DNA of 64,000 bases. It comes from Fibrobacteria bacterium. Its GTDB lineage: Bacteria; Fibrobacterota; Fibrobacteria; UBA11236. Of this stretch, positions 16,779 to 26,717 are shown piece by piece. Under the pieces are notes generated by a model. That model was not told where the DNA came from. It saw only the letters and a list, made by a program, of their open reading frames with translations, and searched no databases. Both the position numbers and the translations under genes were made by a program. Each line of letters opens with the position of its first letter. The first letter of the stretch is position 1. Location: NCBI GenBank assembly GCA_017881725.1, contig JADGQO010000073.1, positions 1 through 64,000 on the forward strand, given 5' to 3'.

Positions 16779-18818
16779 TTGCGACCCGTGGCCATCAGGC
16801 CACGGCCTCGACGCGGAGGATTTACTTTGGCCGATAACGTGCTTACCGTCCAAAACCTGCATAAAGCGTGGGGAGAAAAAGTCCTCTTCGGAGGGCTGTC
16901 GTTCGGCATAGACCAAGGCCGCAAGGTGGCCTTACTCGGATTAAACGGCAGCGGTAAAACCACCTTATTGCGCATCCTGGCGGGAGTAGAATCGGATTTC
17001 GAAGGCTCCATCGCGCGTCGCAAGGATCTTACCCACCGTTACCTGGATCAAGACGTAAAAGTAGTGGAACCCGGTGACAAGAACGCCGTCGTAGGTGATT
17101 TGCGCGCCGGCCTGCGCATAGCGGACGAAGTGTTCGCTCCGCACGGCAAGTTAGGAAAACTGTTAGCCCAATACGTGCATACTCCGGACGGGGATCTTTC
17201 GGACGCCATCGATAAGGACCATGGTTGGGATCTTTATGGACAGGCCCAGGCGCTGGCGGGACAATTGGACATCGAACTCGATTGGATCATCGACCCGGCT
17301 TTATCCGGCGGGCAAATCAAGAAAATCCAAATCATACGCGCCTTAATCGGAGAACCGGATTTGGTGCTGATGGACGAACCGACCAATCATCTGGATGAGG
17401 CCGCCATCCGTTGGCTGGAAGGGAAGCTCGCCGGTTACCGCGGCACCTTGATTGTCGTCACTCACGATCGCTATTTCCTGGAAAACGCCGTGGATCATAT
17501 CCTGGAATTGTGGAACGGCGATATACGCTCGTTCCCGGGGAATTACGGCCGCTACCTGGAAAAGAAAGCGGAACTGGAGGCCACGCTGGCCAAGGAAGAC
17601 GCCAAGCGCCTGTCCTTCCTGCGCACCGAAATCGATTGGATCCGGCGCGGTCCTAAAGCCCGGGGCACCAAGGCCAAGGCCCGCATCCAGCGCTACGAGT
17701 CCGCGCGCGACACGCAGGGCTTTTCGGCCGACAAATCCATGGAATTAGAGTTGGACTCGGCGGCGCGCCTGGGCAAAACCATTCTGGAAATCGAAGGCCT
17801 GTCGAAAGCCTACGGCGATAAAAAGCTGTTCCAAGGATTGGACCTGAGTCTTCTGGCCGGGGACCGGGTCGGCGTATTGGGGCCTAACGGATCCGGAAAA
17901 ACCACTTTCCTGAAAATCCTGCTCGGACAAATCCAACCCGACGCCGGCAAGTTGCAGTTGGGAATCAACACCTCCATGGCCTATTTCGATCAGAAGCGCG
18001 AATCGCTGGATCCGGAAAAAACCGTCTGGGCCACGCTGGGCGGGGATGCCGAGGTCGTGGAATTCGGAGGCAGCAAGGTTCCCAAGCGCCGCTTCCTGGA
18101 AAATTTCCTCTTCCCCAGCCGCATGCATTATTCCAAAGTAAGCCGGTTGAGCGGCGGCGAGCAAAACCGCTTGCAACTGGCCATGGCCTTGGTATCACGG
18201 CCGGCCAACCTTTTGATTCTCGATGAACCGACCAACGATTTGGACATCGCCACTTTGCAGGTCTTGGAACGCGCGCTGGCGGAATTCCCCGGATGCGCCA
18301 TCGTGGTCAGCCATGATCGATTCTTTCTGGATCAAGTCGCCACCTCCATGCTCTTGTTCAGCAAGAATGGCAGCGTGAAACAAATCGCCGGTAACTATTC
18401 GGATTATCTGGAGTGGGAGGAATCCGATAAAGGCGGCTCCGACTCGCGCAAGGTCAAGGACGGCAAGGAGGGTAAAGACGCCAAGCCGGATGTGGGTAAC
18501 GCCACCGGGGAACGGAAAGGTTTGGACAGTAACGCATCGGCTACCGGTAACTCGAGCGTGACTTCGGGTGATGGCACCAGGCGCAAAGCCGGCCTTTCCT
18601 ATATGGAAAAAAAGGAGTGGGAAACCATCGAATCCGCCCTTGCCGACAAGGAACGGGGAGCGGTCCAGGCGGAGCAGGCGTTAGCCGAAGCTTCAGCTGC
18701 CGGGGATTTTCCCGCTGTGCAGGCGGCCAATCTGCGGTATGAAACCGTGAAATCCGAAGTCGAAAAACTATTCGCCCGCTGGGAATGGTTGGACGCTAAA
18801 TTGAACGGACAGGAATGA
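16779..18818 (+). CDS. ABC-F family ATPase (Uup/EttA-like); true start possibly downstream, near 16826
   Basis: Two ATPase domains (GLNGSGKTTLL...LSGGQIKKIQ...LVLMDEPTNHLD; GPNGSGKTTFLK...LSGGEQNRLQ...LLILDEPTNDLD), no membrane domain, C-terminal coiled coil. Confidence 0.9.
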   Translation: MRPVAIRPRPRRGGFTLADNVLTVQNLHKAWGEKVLFGGLSFGIDQGRKVALLGLNGSGKTTLLRILAGVESDFEGSIARRKDLTHRYLDQDVKVVEPGDKNAVVGDLRAGLRIADEVFAPHGKLGKLLAQYVHTPDGDLSDAIDKDHGWDLYGQAQALAGQLDIELDWIIDPALSGGQIKKIQIIRALIGEPDLVLMDEPTNHLDEAAIRWLEGKLAGYRGTLIVVTHDRYFLENAVDHILELWNGDIRSFPGNYGRYLEKKAELEATLAKEDAKRLSFLRTEIDWIRRGPKARGTKAKARIQRYESARDTQGFSADKSMELELDSAARLGKTILEIEGLSKAYGDKKLFQGLDLSLLAGDRVGVLGPNGSGKTTFLKILLGQIQPDAGKLQLGINTSMAYFDQKRESLDPEKTVWATLGGDAEVVEFGGSKVPKRRFLENFLFPSRMHYSKVSRLSGGEQNRLQLAMALVSRPANLLILDEPTNDLDIATLQVLERALAEFPGCAIVVSHDRFFLDQVATSMLLFSKNGSVKQIAGNYSDYLEWEESDKGGSDSRKVKDGKEGKDAKPDVGNATGERKGLDSNASATGNSSVTSGDGTRRKAGLSYMEKKEWETIESALADKERGAVQAEQALAEASAAGDFPAVQAANLRYETVKSEVEKLFARWEWLDAKLNGQE

Positions 18819-18819
18819 C

Positions 18820-18849
18820 AAAGCCCCGCTAAAGGTGCGGGGCTTTTTT
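18820..18849 (+). terminator. Rho-independent terminator of the ABC-F gene
   Basis: AAAGCCCCGC TAAAGGT GCGGGGCTTTTTT, perfect 10-bp stem plus T-run directly after the stop codon. Confidence 0.93.
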
Positions 18850-18910
18850 CCGATTTTCGGTCTCGCGATGCCGGCGATCCGAGGACCAGGGTGACGGATT
18901 GCGGGTAAAG

Positions 18911-19312
18911 CTAAAGTTGTTCCTTCTGTCCATGATAAACTTCCTTGCCCACCAGATTATCGATCTCACGGCGAAGCCGGAATTCAAAACCGTATTCGGC
19001 GGCTCCCACCACGGTGTCGAAGGGTTCGGCGATATCGTTGCCGCGCATGATGCTGCGGACTACCATTCCGGTACGTCCAAGAATCGATAACTTCTCCCGA
19101 TCCGGGATACTCGGCTTGCGATTTTTACGCAAGTTACGGATGGCGCTTTTCGTTTCATAAAGACTCGCCTCCCGCACCGTGAGCCAAGCCATTACCGATA
19201 AACCCAACAAGAATACGGCCAGCAACCAAATCCCCGTTTGTCCCGTCATACTATTGTTCCGAACGACATCCGCGACGACCATGAGCGCACCCTCCACTTC
19301 AGATTCTATCAC
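18911..19312 (-). CDS. Hypothetical protein with a single transmembrane segment
   Basis: MTGQTGIWLLAVFLLGLSVMAWLTV followed by a charged cytosolic region; no family recognised. Confidence 0.5.
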   Translation of the reverse strand: MIESEVEGALMVVADVVRNNSMTGQTGIWLLAVFLLGLSVMAWLTVREASLYETKSAIRNLRKNRKPSIPDREKLSILGRTGMVVRSIMRGNDIAEPFDTVVGAAEYGFEFRLRREIDNLVGKEVYHGQKEQL

Positions 19313-19765
19313 GGGGCGCTCTGCCTGCCTAGACCTAAGTGGATGGGTTTGGCAGGAGTACAGAATAATCCAATTCGGTTTGTGGAGATGCCCAAAGGGT
19401 CTTAACGAGCTGGGGCTGATGGTCTAAATCCCGGCAAGTGATGAAAATAACGATTGATTTTTTATCGCAATTCCAGGGTTTCTGTTTTGAAGTCTGCATG
19501 ACAAAATCACCGTAAGTGACTTTTATTTCAAGAAGTTATAGCACAACCCGAGCACTTGGAAATCTCCCCCCTTCCAGGCTCACTGGCCCCCGGCATATAG
19601 GCGACTCGGGGATACCCCATGTTTTAAAGGGTGTCGGCCGTGAGAGCGAAGCGGAGCCACCGGTTTCCGAAGGATATGGCATCGATTTTTTCTACCTTCC
19701 AGCCGCCTGAAATCGAAATCACCCTCGATCCCCGGCGAAGCCGGAAATAATTACTAGGAGTGGAA

Positions 19766-20602
19766 ATGAATACTTTGAAAAAAGCCTGGACCATTTGTTT
19801 GTCCGGCATCGCCTTAGCTGCCTGCGATAAAATCGACACCAAAGGTTCGCGTGAATTGAAAACCCAAAAAGACAAGGTGAGCTACGGCATCGGCTTGGAT
19901 ATCGGCCGCAGCTTCAAGCAACAAAATCTGGAAACCAACGACATCGATTTGGAAAAACTGCGCGCCGGCATTCAAGACGCCTTGAGCGGCTCCAAACCCG
20001 TCATGTCGGACTCCCAGCTGACGGAAACCATGATGGGCTTCCAGAAGTCCATGATGGCCCGCCAAGACAGCACTAACCGCAAAAAAGGCGAGAACAATAA
20101 AAAGACCGGCGAGGAATTCCTGGCCAAGAACGGCAAAGAAGCCGGCGTGGTCACCATGCCCGATGGATTGCAGTACAAAATCCTCACCGCCGGAACCGGC
20201 AAGAAACCCGATTCGACTTCCACCGTTTCCGTGAACTATGTCGGCACCTTGCTCGATGGAACGGAATTCGACTCGTCCATCAAGCGCGGCCAACCCGTCA
20301 CCTTCCCGGTTAACGGCGTTATCAAAGGCTGGACCGAAGCCTTGCAGATGATGCCCGCCGGTTCCAAATGGAAGATCTTCGTCCCGTCCAACCTCGCTTA
20401 CGGCGAACGCGGCGCGGGCGCCAAAATCGGTCCGAACTCGACCTTGATTTTCGAGGTGGAATTGATTTCCATCACGGAAGCGCCCAAGACCGAACCGGCA
20501 AAACCCGAAGCGGCCCCGAAGGCTTCCAAGGCTGAAAAGCCCGCGAAAGCCGAAGCGGCTCCGAAAGCCGCCAAGGCCGTTGCCGCTCCCGCCGCTAAGT
20601 AG
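19766..20602 (+). CDS. FKBP-type peptidyl-prolyl isomerase lipoprotein (FkpA/Mip-like) with Ala/Lys-rich tail
   Basis: MNTLKKAWTICLSGIALAAC lipobox; KVSYGIGLDIGRSFKQQ; VSVNYVGTLLDGTEFDSSIKRGQPVTFPVNGVIKGWTEALQMMPAGSKWKIFVPSNLAYGERGAG. Confidence 0.92.
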   Translation: MNTLKKAWTICLSGIALAACDKIDTKGSRELKTQKDKVSYGIGLDIGRSFKQQNLETNDIDLEKLRAGIQDALSGSKPVMSDSQLTETMMGFQKSMMARQDSTNRKKGENNKKTGEEFLAKNGKEAGVVTMPDGLQYKILTAGTGKKPDSTSTVSVNYVGTLLDGTEFDSSIKRGQPVTFPVNGVIKGWTEALQMMPAGSKWKIFVPSNLAYGERGAGAKIGPNSTLIFEVELISITEAPKTEPAKPEAAPKASKAEKPAKAEAAPKAAKAVAAPAAK

Positions 20603-20646
20603 TGGCCAAATAGGGATTGGACATCACCTCATCCGGAGCGTGAAGC

Positions 20647-23600
20647 ATGGCTGAGGTTTCCAGCAAACCTTTCCGAAAAATCATGGTGGCGAACCGCGGG
20701 GAAATCGCCATCCGAATCTTTCGCGCGGCGGCGGAGATGGGAATTCAAACCGTCGCCATCTACTCCCAGGAAGATCGGCTTCATCTGCACCGTTACAAGG
20801 CGGATGAGGCCTACCTGATTGGCGCCGGAAAAACCCCGGTAGGCGCCTACCTCAATATCGAAGAAATCGTTGAACTGGCCGTGGACAAGGGCGTGGATGC
20901 CATCCATCCCGGCTATGGTTTTCTGTCCGAGAATGCCGACTTTGCGCGCGCCTGCGTTAAGGCGGGTATCACCTTCATCGGACCTCCTCCCGAAGTTTTA
21001 GATGCAATGGGCGACAAAACTGCGGCGCGTCTTATCGCCGAGCGAGCCAAGGTGCCGGTTATCCCGGGCACGCGCGAGGGCGTGGAGACCGAGCAGGATG
21101 CTCTTCTGTTCGCCAAGGAATTCGGCTACCCGCTGATTATCAAAGCCGCCATGGGCGGCGGCGGCCGTGGCATGAGCGTGGTTAAGGACCGCAGCGAATT
21201 GCTCAATGCCATCAATCGGTCCCGCGCCGAAGCTGAAGCCTCTTTCGGGAATCCCAAGGTTTTCATCGAACGATACCTCGACGGGCCCAAGCATATTGAA
21301 GTCCAGATCCTGGCCGATCAACACGGAAATAGGGTCCACCTTTTTGAGCGCGATTGCTCCATCCAACGCCGCCACCAGAAGGTGGTCGAGGTGGCTCCGG
21401 CCTTGAAGTTGAGTCCCAAGCAAAAGGAAGCGCTGTACGCCGACGCCTTGGCCATCGCTGCGGAAGTCGGTTATGTCAATGCCGGCACGGTGGAATTCCT
21501 GGTCGACAATAAGGGACAGCATTATTTCATCGAGGTGAATCCGCGCATTCAGGTGGAGCATACCATCACGGAAGTCATCACCGGCCGCGACATCGTGCAG
21601 AACCAAATCCGCATCGCCGAAGGCTATCCGCTTTCCCACGACTTCATCCGCATCGGCTCGCAAAAGGACATTAAGAAAAGCGGCTATTGCATCCAGCTTC
21701 GCCTGACCACGGAGGATCCGGAAAATAATTTCGCCCCCGACCATGGAAAGATCACTGCCTTTCGGGCCGGCGAGGGTTTCGGTATTCGCTTGGACGCGGG
21801 CTCCGGCTTCGATGGCGCGGTGATAACGCCGCATTACGATTCCCTGCTCATCAAGGTTTGTTCCTGGGCCCTGAGCTTCGATCAAGCCGCCAGTAAAGCC
21901 CTTCGCTGCATCCGCGAGTTCCGTATCCGGGGCGTTAAAACCAATATCCCGTTTTTGGAAAACGTCCTCAAGCACCCGGATTTTTTAAACGGCGAGTGCA
22001 CCACCACATTCATCGAAACGCATCCGGAACTGTTCGATTTCAAACCGAAACTGGACCGTGCCAATAAGATTTTAAACTACTTGTCCAACTTGGCCGTCAA
22101 CGGGTTTCCGGATGTGGATCCCAGGCTTAAACCGGCTCGCATCCAAACGCCGCAAGTGCCGAAAATACCAAAGGTTGCGCCACCCGTCTCACCGGCTTTT
22201 AGGATATTCCAGGAACAGGGTCCCAAGGGTCTCGCGACTTGGATTACGCAACAAAAACCACTGCTTGTAACCGACACGACATTCCGCGATGCGCATCAAA
22301 GTTTACTCGCGACGCGCATGCGCAGCGATGACTTGTTCCGTATCTCCCACGCTACCGCCCATCTCGCCGCACCGCTCTTCTCCCAGGAAATGTGGGGAGG
22401 CGCGACCTTCGACGTGGCCCTGCGCTTTCTGCATGAAGACCCTTGGGAGCGGTTGCGCCGTATCCGCAAGCTCATGCCTGGCACCTTGCTGCAAATGCTC
22501 CTCCGGTCCGGCAACGCGGTGGGCTACACGAATTATCCGGACAATGTGGTCAACCGCTTCATCGACGCGTCCGCCAAAAACGGCATCGACGTGTTCCGGA
22601 TTTTCGACTGTCTGAACTGGGTGGAAGGCTTGAAGCCCTGTATCGCCGCCGTGCTGAAAACCGGTAAAATCGCCGAAGCGGCCATCTGTTATTCCGGTGA
22701 CATCACGGACGGCAAACGCGTCAAATACACTTTGCAGTATTACGTGAAACTGGCCAAGGAATTGGAAAAGGCCGGAACGCATATTCTAGCCATCAAGGAT
22801 ATGGCGGGATTGCTCAAGCCCCAGGCCGCGCGTATCCTCATCACGGAGCTGAAGAACGCGGTAACGGTTCCCATTCATTTGCATACGCATGATACCAGCG
22901 GCAACCAAGTCGCAGCGCTTTTGGAAGCCTCCAAAGCCGGCGTTGATATCGTCGACGCGGCGTTGTCGTCCATGTCCGGCATCACGTCCCAGCCTTCTTT
23001 AAATGCCCTAGTCTGCTCTCTGCAAGGCACGGACCGAGACACGGGTTTAGACGAGGATGGGTTGCAAAAGTTGGCTGACTATTGGGAGGTGGCCCGCGAG
23101 CCTTACGCCCCCTTCGAGTGCGGCCTCAAAGCCGGCACCGCCGATGTCTATCGTCACGAAATGCCGGGCGGCCAATATTCCAATTTCCGCGCTCAGGCGA
23201 TTTCGCTCGGGCTGGGCGAGCGTTGGGACGAGGTCAAGAACATGTACCGCACGGTCAACGACATGTGCGGCGACATCATCAAGGTGACGCCGTCTTCCAA
23301 AGCTGTGGGCGACATGGCCTTGTTCATGACGCAAAATAATCTGGCTCCGGAAACCGTCCTAAGTCGTTCCCGGGACTTGGCTTTCCCCGATTCCTTCGTA
23401 AGCATGATGAAGGGCATGATGGGACAGCCCCCGGGTGGTTTCCCACCCGAATTGCAAAAGGCAGTTCTCAAAGGCGAAGAGCCCATCACTTGTCGTCCCG
23501 GCGAGTTGTTGGAAAACTTCGACTTCGACTCCGCGCGCGCCTCCCTGAAGGCCAAGTTCGGCGTGCATTTCGAGGAAGAGGATTTGCTCAGTTATGCGCA

Positions 23601-24108
23601 ATACCCCAAAGTATTTGTTGATTACCTGCGCTTCAATGCCGAGTTCGGCGACGTGTCCGTACTGGAAACCCCCACTTTCTTGTACGGCCTCAAAGTTGGT
23701 CAGGAGCAGGCCATCACCATCCAAGAAGGCAAGACCCTAATCATCAAGCTCCTGGCCATCGGCGAGCTGCAAAGCGACGGGACGCGGAGCATTTTCTGGG
23801 AGCTGAACGGTCGGCGCAGAAATACCGTGGTGGTGGACCAAGCGTCGGGCGTCGAAGTGAAACGCCGCGAGAAGGTCGATCCGGACAATCCCGGGCATAT
23901 CCCCGCTCCCATGGCTGGCAAAATCGTGGAGCTTGCCGTCGGATCCGGCGACCAGGTCGTTGAGGGCCAGAAGCTCGTTTCCACCGAAGCCATGAAAATG
24001 TTGAACGTGGTTAAGTCACCGTGCGCCGGCGTGGTCAAGCGCGTGCTGGTGCAGAAGGGGGACGATGTCGCCCCCGGTGATTTGATTTTCGAGATTCAAC
24101 CGGACTGA
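20647..24108 (+). CDS. pyc: Pyruvate carboxylase
   Basis: Biotin carboxylase (MVANRGEIAIRIFRAAAEMG...GGGGRGMSVV), carboxyltransferase (TDTTFRDAHQSLLATRMR...FRIFDCLNW), and biotin-carrier AMKM (STEAMKMLNVV) in one 1153-aa chain. Confidence 0.97.
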   Translation: MAEVSSKPFRKIMVANRGEIAIRIFRAAAEMGIQTVAIYSQEDRLHLHRYKADEAYLIGAGKTPVGAYLNIEEIVELAVDKGVDAIHPGYGFLSENADFARACVKAGITFIGPPPEVLDAMGDKTAARLIAERAKVPVIPGTREGVETEQDALLFAKEFGYPLIIKAAMGGGGRGMSVVKDRSELLNAINRSRAEAEASFGNPKVFIERYLDGPKHIEVQILADQHGNRVHLFERDCSIQRRHQKVVEVAPALKLSPKQKEALYADALAIAAEVGYVNAGTVEFLVDNKGQHYFIEVNPRIQVEHTITEVITGRDIVQNQIRIAEGYPLSHDFIRIGSQKDIKKSGYCIQLRLTTEDPENNFAPDHGKITAFRAGEGFGIRLDAGSGFDGAVITPHYDSLLIKVCSWALSFDQAASKALRCIREFRIRGVKTNIPFLENVLKHPDFLNGECTTTFIETHPELFDFKPKLDRANKILNYLSNLAVNGFPDVDPRLKPARIQTPQVPKIPKVAPPVSPAFRIFQEQGPKGLATWITQQKPLLVTDTTFRDAHQSLLATRMRSDDLFRISHATAHLAAPLFSQEMWGGATFDVALRFLHEDPWERLRRIRKLMPGTLLQMLLRSGNAVGYTNYPDNVVNRFIDASAKNGIDVFRIFDCLNWVEGLKPCIAAVLKTGKIAEAAICYSGDITDGKRVKYTLQYYVKLAKELEKAGTHILAIKDMAGLLKPQAARILITELKNAVTVPIHLHTHDTSGNQVAALLEASKAGVDIVDAALSSMSGITSQPSLNALVCSLQGTDRDTGLDEDGLQKLADYWEVAREPYAPFECGLKAGTADVYRHEMPGGQYSNFRAQAISLGLGERWDEVKNMYRTVNDMCGDIIKVTPSSKAVGDMALFMTQNNLAPETVLSRSRDLAFPDSFVSMMKGMMGQPPGGFPPELQKAVLKGEEPITCRPGELLENFDFDSARASLKAKFGVHFEEEDLLSYAQYPKVFVDYLRFNAEFGDVSVLETPTFLYGLKVGQEQAITIQEGKTLIIKLLAIGELQSDGTRSIFWELNGRRRNTVVVDQASGVEVKRREKVDPDNPGHIPAPMAGKIVELAVGSGDQVVEGQKLVSTEAMKMLNVVKSPCAGVVKRVLVQKGDDVAPGDLIFEIQPD

Positions 24109-24150
24109 ACTTCCATTGAACCTTGTCACCGGCCAACCCACTTCGTTGGC

Positions 24151-24316
24151 CTAGTGTCTCGACTCCAAAATTTCGAAACACTTTCGCCGGGCCTGGGGGC
24201 CCAGAGCTGCGTTGCGCCTCCTTGGAATAGTCCCGCTATTCCGGCGTCGGCGCGCCTTGCTCTGAACCCCCATTCCTCGCCGCCTTCGTTTCGAAATTTT
24301 GGAGTCGAGACACTAG
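24151..24316. mobile_element. MITE-like element copy 2 (166 bp), inverted relative to copy 1
   Basis: Same 29-bp terminal inverted repeats; interior matches copy 1 except for a 21-nt indel and a few substitutions; lies between convergent pyc and the GH5 gene. Confidence 0.88.
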
Positions 24317-24321
24317 CGTAA

Positions 24322-26412
24322 TTATTGGGAGAGGAAAACACCTTCCCTGAACGCAGAAACGCCATCCAAACCTTTTACGCGCGCCAAGATTAATCCCTGC
24401 GGCAGTTCGGCGTGAATGACGCCGTGGAATGCCCCCGCGGCCAAAGGATAACGGGCTAATTCCCGTCCGTGCAAATCCACCAAAGACAAAACCGCCGGCG
24501 TCACCAAAGGCGATTCCACCGACCACAAGAGCAATCCGGCCTTGGCCTCCATGCGTAGCGCCTGTGCCGGGCGCGAAATATCGCGGTGTAAAACCGGTGC
24601 GGCCCCTTTCGCAACCAGGATCACATTGTCGATATGCAAGGTGGAAACCACTTCGCCGATATTGAATTGGATGACCCCGATGGTCCCGTCCGCCAAGGTT
24701 TTCAGGGCCTTGAGCTCGACTTGGTAATTGGCCTTGGCGGTCGTGACGGTGACGCTGTCTCCGCTCTGCCAATTCCAATCCGAGGTGGTCAGCCCGATAT
24801 TGACGTAACGGGGCGCGTTTGCCCAGGCGTCAAAGGAAAGGGCGTAAGTCGCTCCGGCTTGCAAGGCAAAGCCGCCCTGCATCAATTGCATATGCCAATT
24901 CTGAGTGCCCGCGGCCGTCACGTTGATGTCGGCCTGTCCCGCCGCGTAGGAAATCGTACCGGCGGAAGTGCCCGTGGTGCTGATATTGAATTGCCAGGCT
25001 GCATCGGAAGCGAAGTCCCCGTTCTTGAGCAGGTTGGTGCCCGCGGCCGGACGGAAGTTGGCGAGAATGTTTCGATCCTTCATGGCCTTCACTTTGATCG
25101 GATTGACGGTGGCGGCTGCCGTCGTGTCGCCGGCCCAGCCGACGAACTCGTAGCCCGCGTCCGGCGTGGCCTGGATGGAAACCGTCGTGCCCGTATCGAC
25201 CCGTCCCACCGGAGTCGCGATGAGCTTGCCGCCTACCGTAGCGGAGGCAACCACGGAAAGTTTGCCGTCCGATATTCCGTCAAACTTCACGTCTGGCACA
25301 TGCGCGCGGGCGAGTTTGGCCAGGGAGGGCGAAGCGGTCGGGAAGCCCTTCATCCAGGCATCTCCGGCATCGGGCTGATATTGCCAAAAGAGACCGCCGG
25401 CATATCCGTTCTTGAACAGGTTTTCCAGCAAAGTATCGACGGACTCGGCGTCCTGCATGGCGCTGGTGGAAGCCGTGGTCGGTCCCCAACTGGAGGAAGC
25501 GAATTCTCCCACTACGAGGGGTTTGTCCACGCTCCAAGCCGCGGCGCCCTTGTGGAAAGGACTGTTGCTGGTGCCGTTCCAACCGTAATAATGGACCATG
25601 TAGAAGTCCAGCGCGCCGTTGGAGTCCGCTCCGGCAGCCTTGAGGGCGGCATCGGTATACCAACCCAAATAGCCGGCTTGCACGACTCCCGTGGAAACGA
25701 GCACGCCCGGCACAGCGCGGTGAATGGCTCCGGCCATCCGATTGGTGAATTTCTGGACGTCGGTTTTGGCGATCCGTTGGGAGGTCCACCCTATCGATTC
25801 AACCATGCCTTCGGGTTCATTGGCGATTTCCCAACAGAGTAAATTCGGATCCTTTCCGATGGCGGTCACCAGGGGAACCACGGCTTTATCGATATATGCC
25901 TTGAGGCCGTTATCCGTGGTCAGCAGGGTTTTGTTGTTGGTAAGATTCACGCCCGACTGGCTTTGCAGGAAATTATGCGTCAGCAAGGTCAAGACCAGCA
26001 GCATCTTGTTTTCCTTGGCGATGGACAACATTTGCTGCACATTGGCGACCGTCTTGGAGCCCAAGCCGCTCACCAAACCATCGGTTCCGAAAACCGGGTC
26101 TTTGGATCCATTGGTCGAAAGCCAAACGCGCATGGTATTGCCGCCGGAATCCGAGACGGCTTTCAGAGCCGCTTGGAAGGCCGTGGCATTCAACGGGGTA
26201 TCGCCCACATCGCCGGCAAAGTTTATCCACGCGAGGTTAAAACCCGCCACGAAAATTTTTTCTCCCGAGGGTAAGGTCACGCGATCGGAAAAGGCCATGG
26301 CGCCGGTCCGGGGGGCTAGGAAAATTGATACAGCCAAACAAACTGCAAGAATTCCGATTTTGGTTTTTAAAAATTTGCATGCGCATCGAAGGGGAAAATT
26401 TTTGGCCAGCAT
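24322..26412 (-). CDS. Secreted glycoside hydrolase family 5-like (endo-beta-mannanase-like) with CBM-like module and C-terminal sorting-like domain
   Basis: FVAGFNLAWINFAGD...MRVWLSTNG...LLCWEIANEPEG (acid/base NEP)...PLVVGEFASSSWG (nucleophile E); beta-rich LLKNGDFASDAAWQFNIS module; tail LSLVDLHGRELARYPL...GLILARVKG. Confidence 0.82.
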   Translation of the reverse strand: MLAKNFPLRCACKFLKTKIGILAVCLAVSIFLAPRTGAMAFSDRVTLPSGEKIFVAGFNLAWINFAGDVGDTPLNATAFQAALKAVSDSGGNTMRVWLSTNGSKDPVFGTDGLVSGLGSKTVANVQQMLSIAKENKMLLVLTLLTHNFLQSQSGVNLTNNKTLLTTDNGLKAYIDKAVVPLVTAIGKDPNLLCWEIANEPEGMVESIGWTSQRIAKTDVQKFTNRMAGAIHRAVPGVLVSTGVVQAGYLGWYTDAALKAAGADSNGALDFYMVHYYGWNGTSNSPFHKGAAAWSVDKPLVVGEFASSSWGPTTASTSAMQDAESVDTLLENLFKNGYAGGLFWQYQPDAGDAWMKGFPTASPSLAKLARAHVPDVKFDGISDGKLSVVASATVGGKLIATPVGRVDTGTTVSIQATPDAGYEFVGWAGDTTAAATVNPIKVKAMKDRNILANFRPAAGTNLLKNGDFASDAAWQFNISTTGTSAGTISYAAGQADINVTAAGTQNWHMQLMQGGFALQAGATYALSFDAWANAPRYVNIGLTTSDWNWQSGDSVTVTTAKANYQVELKALKTLADGTIGVIQFNIGEVVSTLHIDNVILVAKGAAPVLHRDISRPAQALRMEAKAGLLLWSVESPLVTPAVLSLVDLHGRELARYPLAAGAFHGVIHAELPQGLILARVKGLDGVSAFREGVFLSQ

Positions 26413-26717
26413 TTAGTCTCCAGGAGAAAAAATTGGATTACGGGCGGAGGCTGCCGGATACGTTTCCAATCGCAGCGACCTAGCGTTCAGTCTCACTCAC
26501 CCATGTCATGGATTCAGGGATAATTTTTTACCCAAAGGTTCACATTTGGGAGAATTTAGCGACGAGGAACCGGGTTGAGGCGTAGTCCGACTTTACGGAG
26601 TTTTGTCCACCTTGGCGGTCTGGACTCCGATTCGGAGCATTTCCGGGTTGAGACCGGTGATTTCGATGCAGGAAAGATTCAGCGGACCGAAGCCCGCGCA
26701 GACCTCTCAACTACCCG

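Noticed and set aside
20998-21975. 325-aa minus-strand ORF inside pyc
   Set aside because: Shadow of the conserved biotin carboxylase domain.
24634-25842. 402-aa plus-strand ORF
   Set aside because: Antisense to the GH5 gene; no domain motifs.
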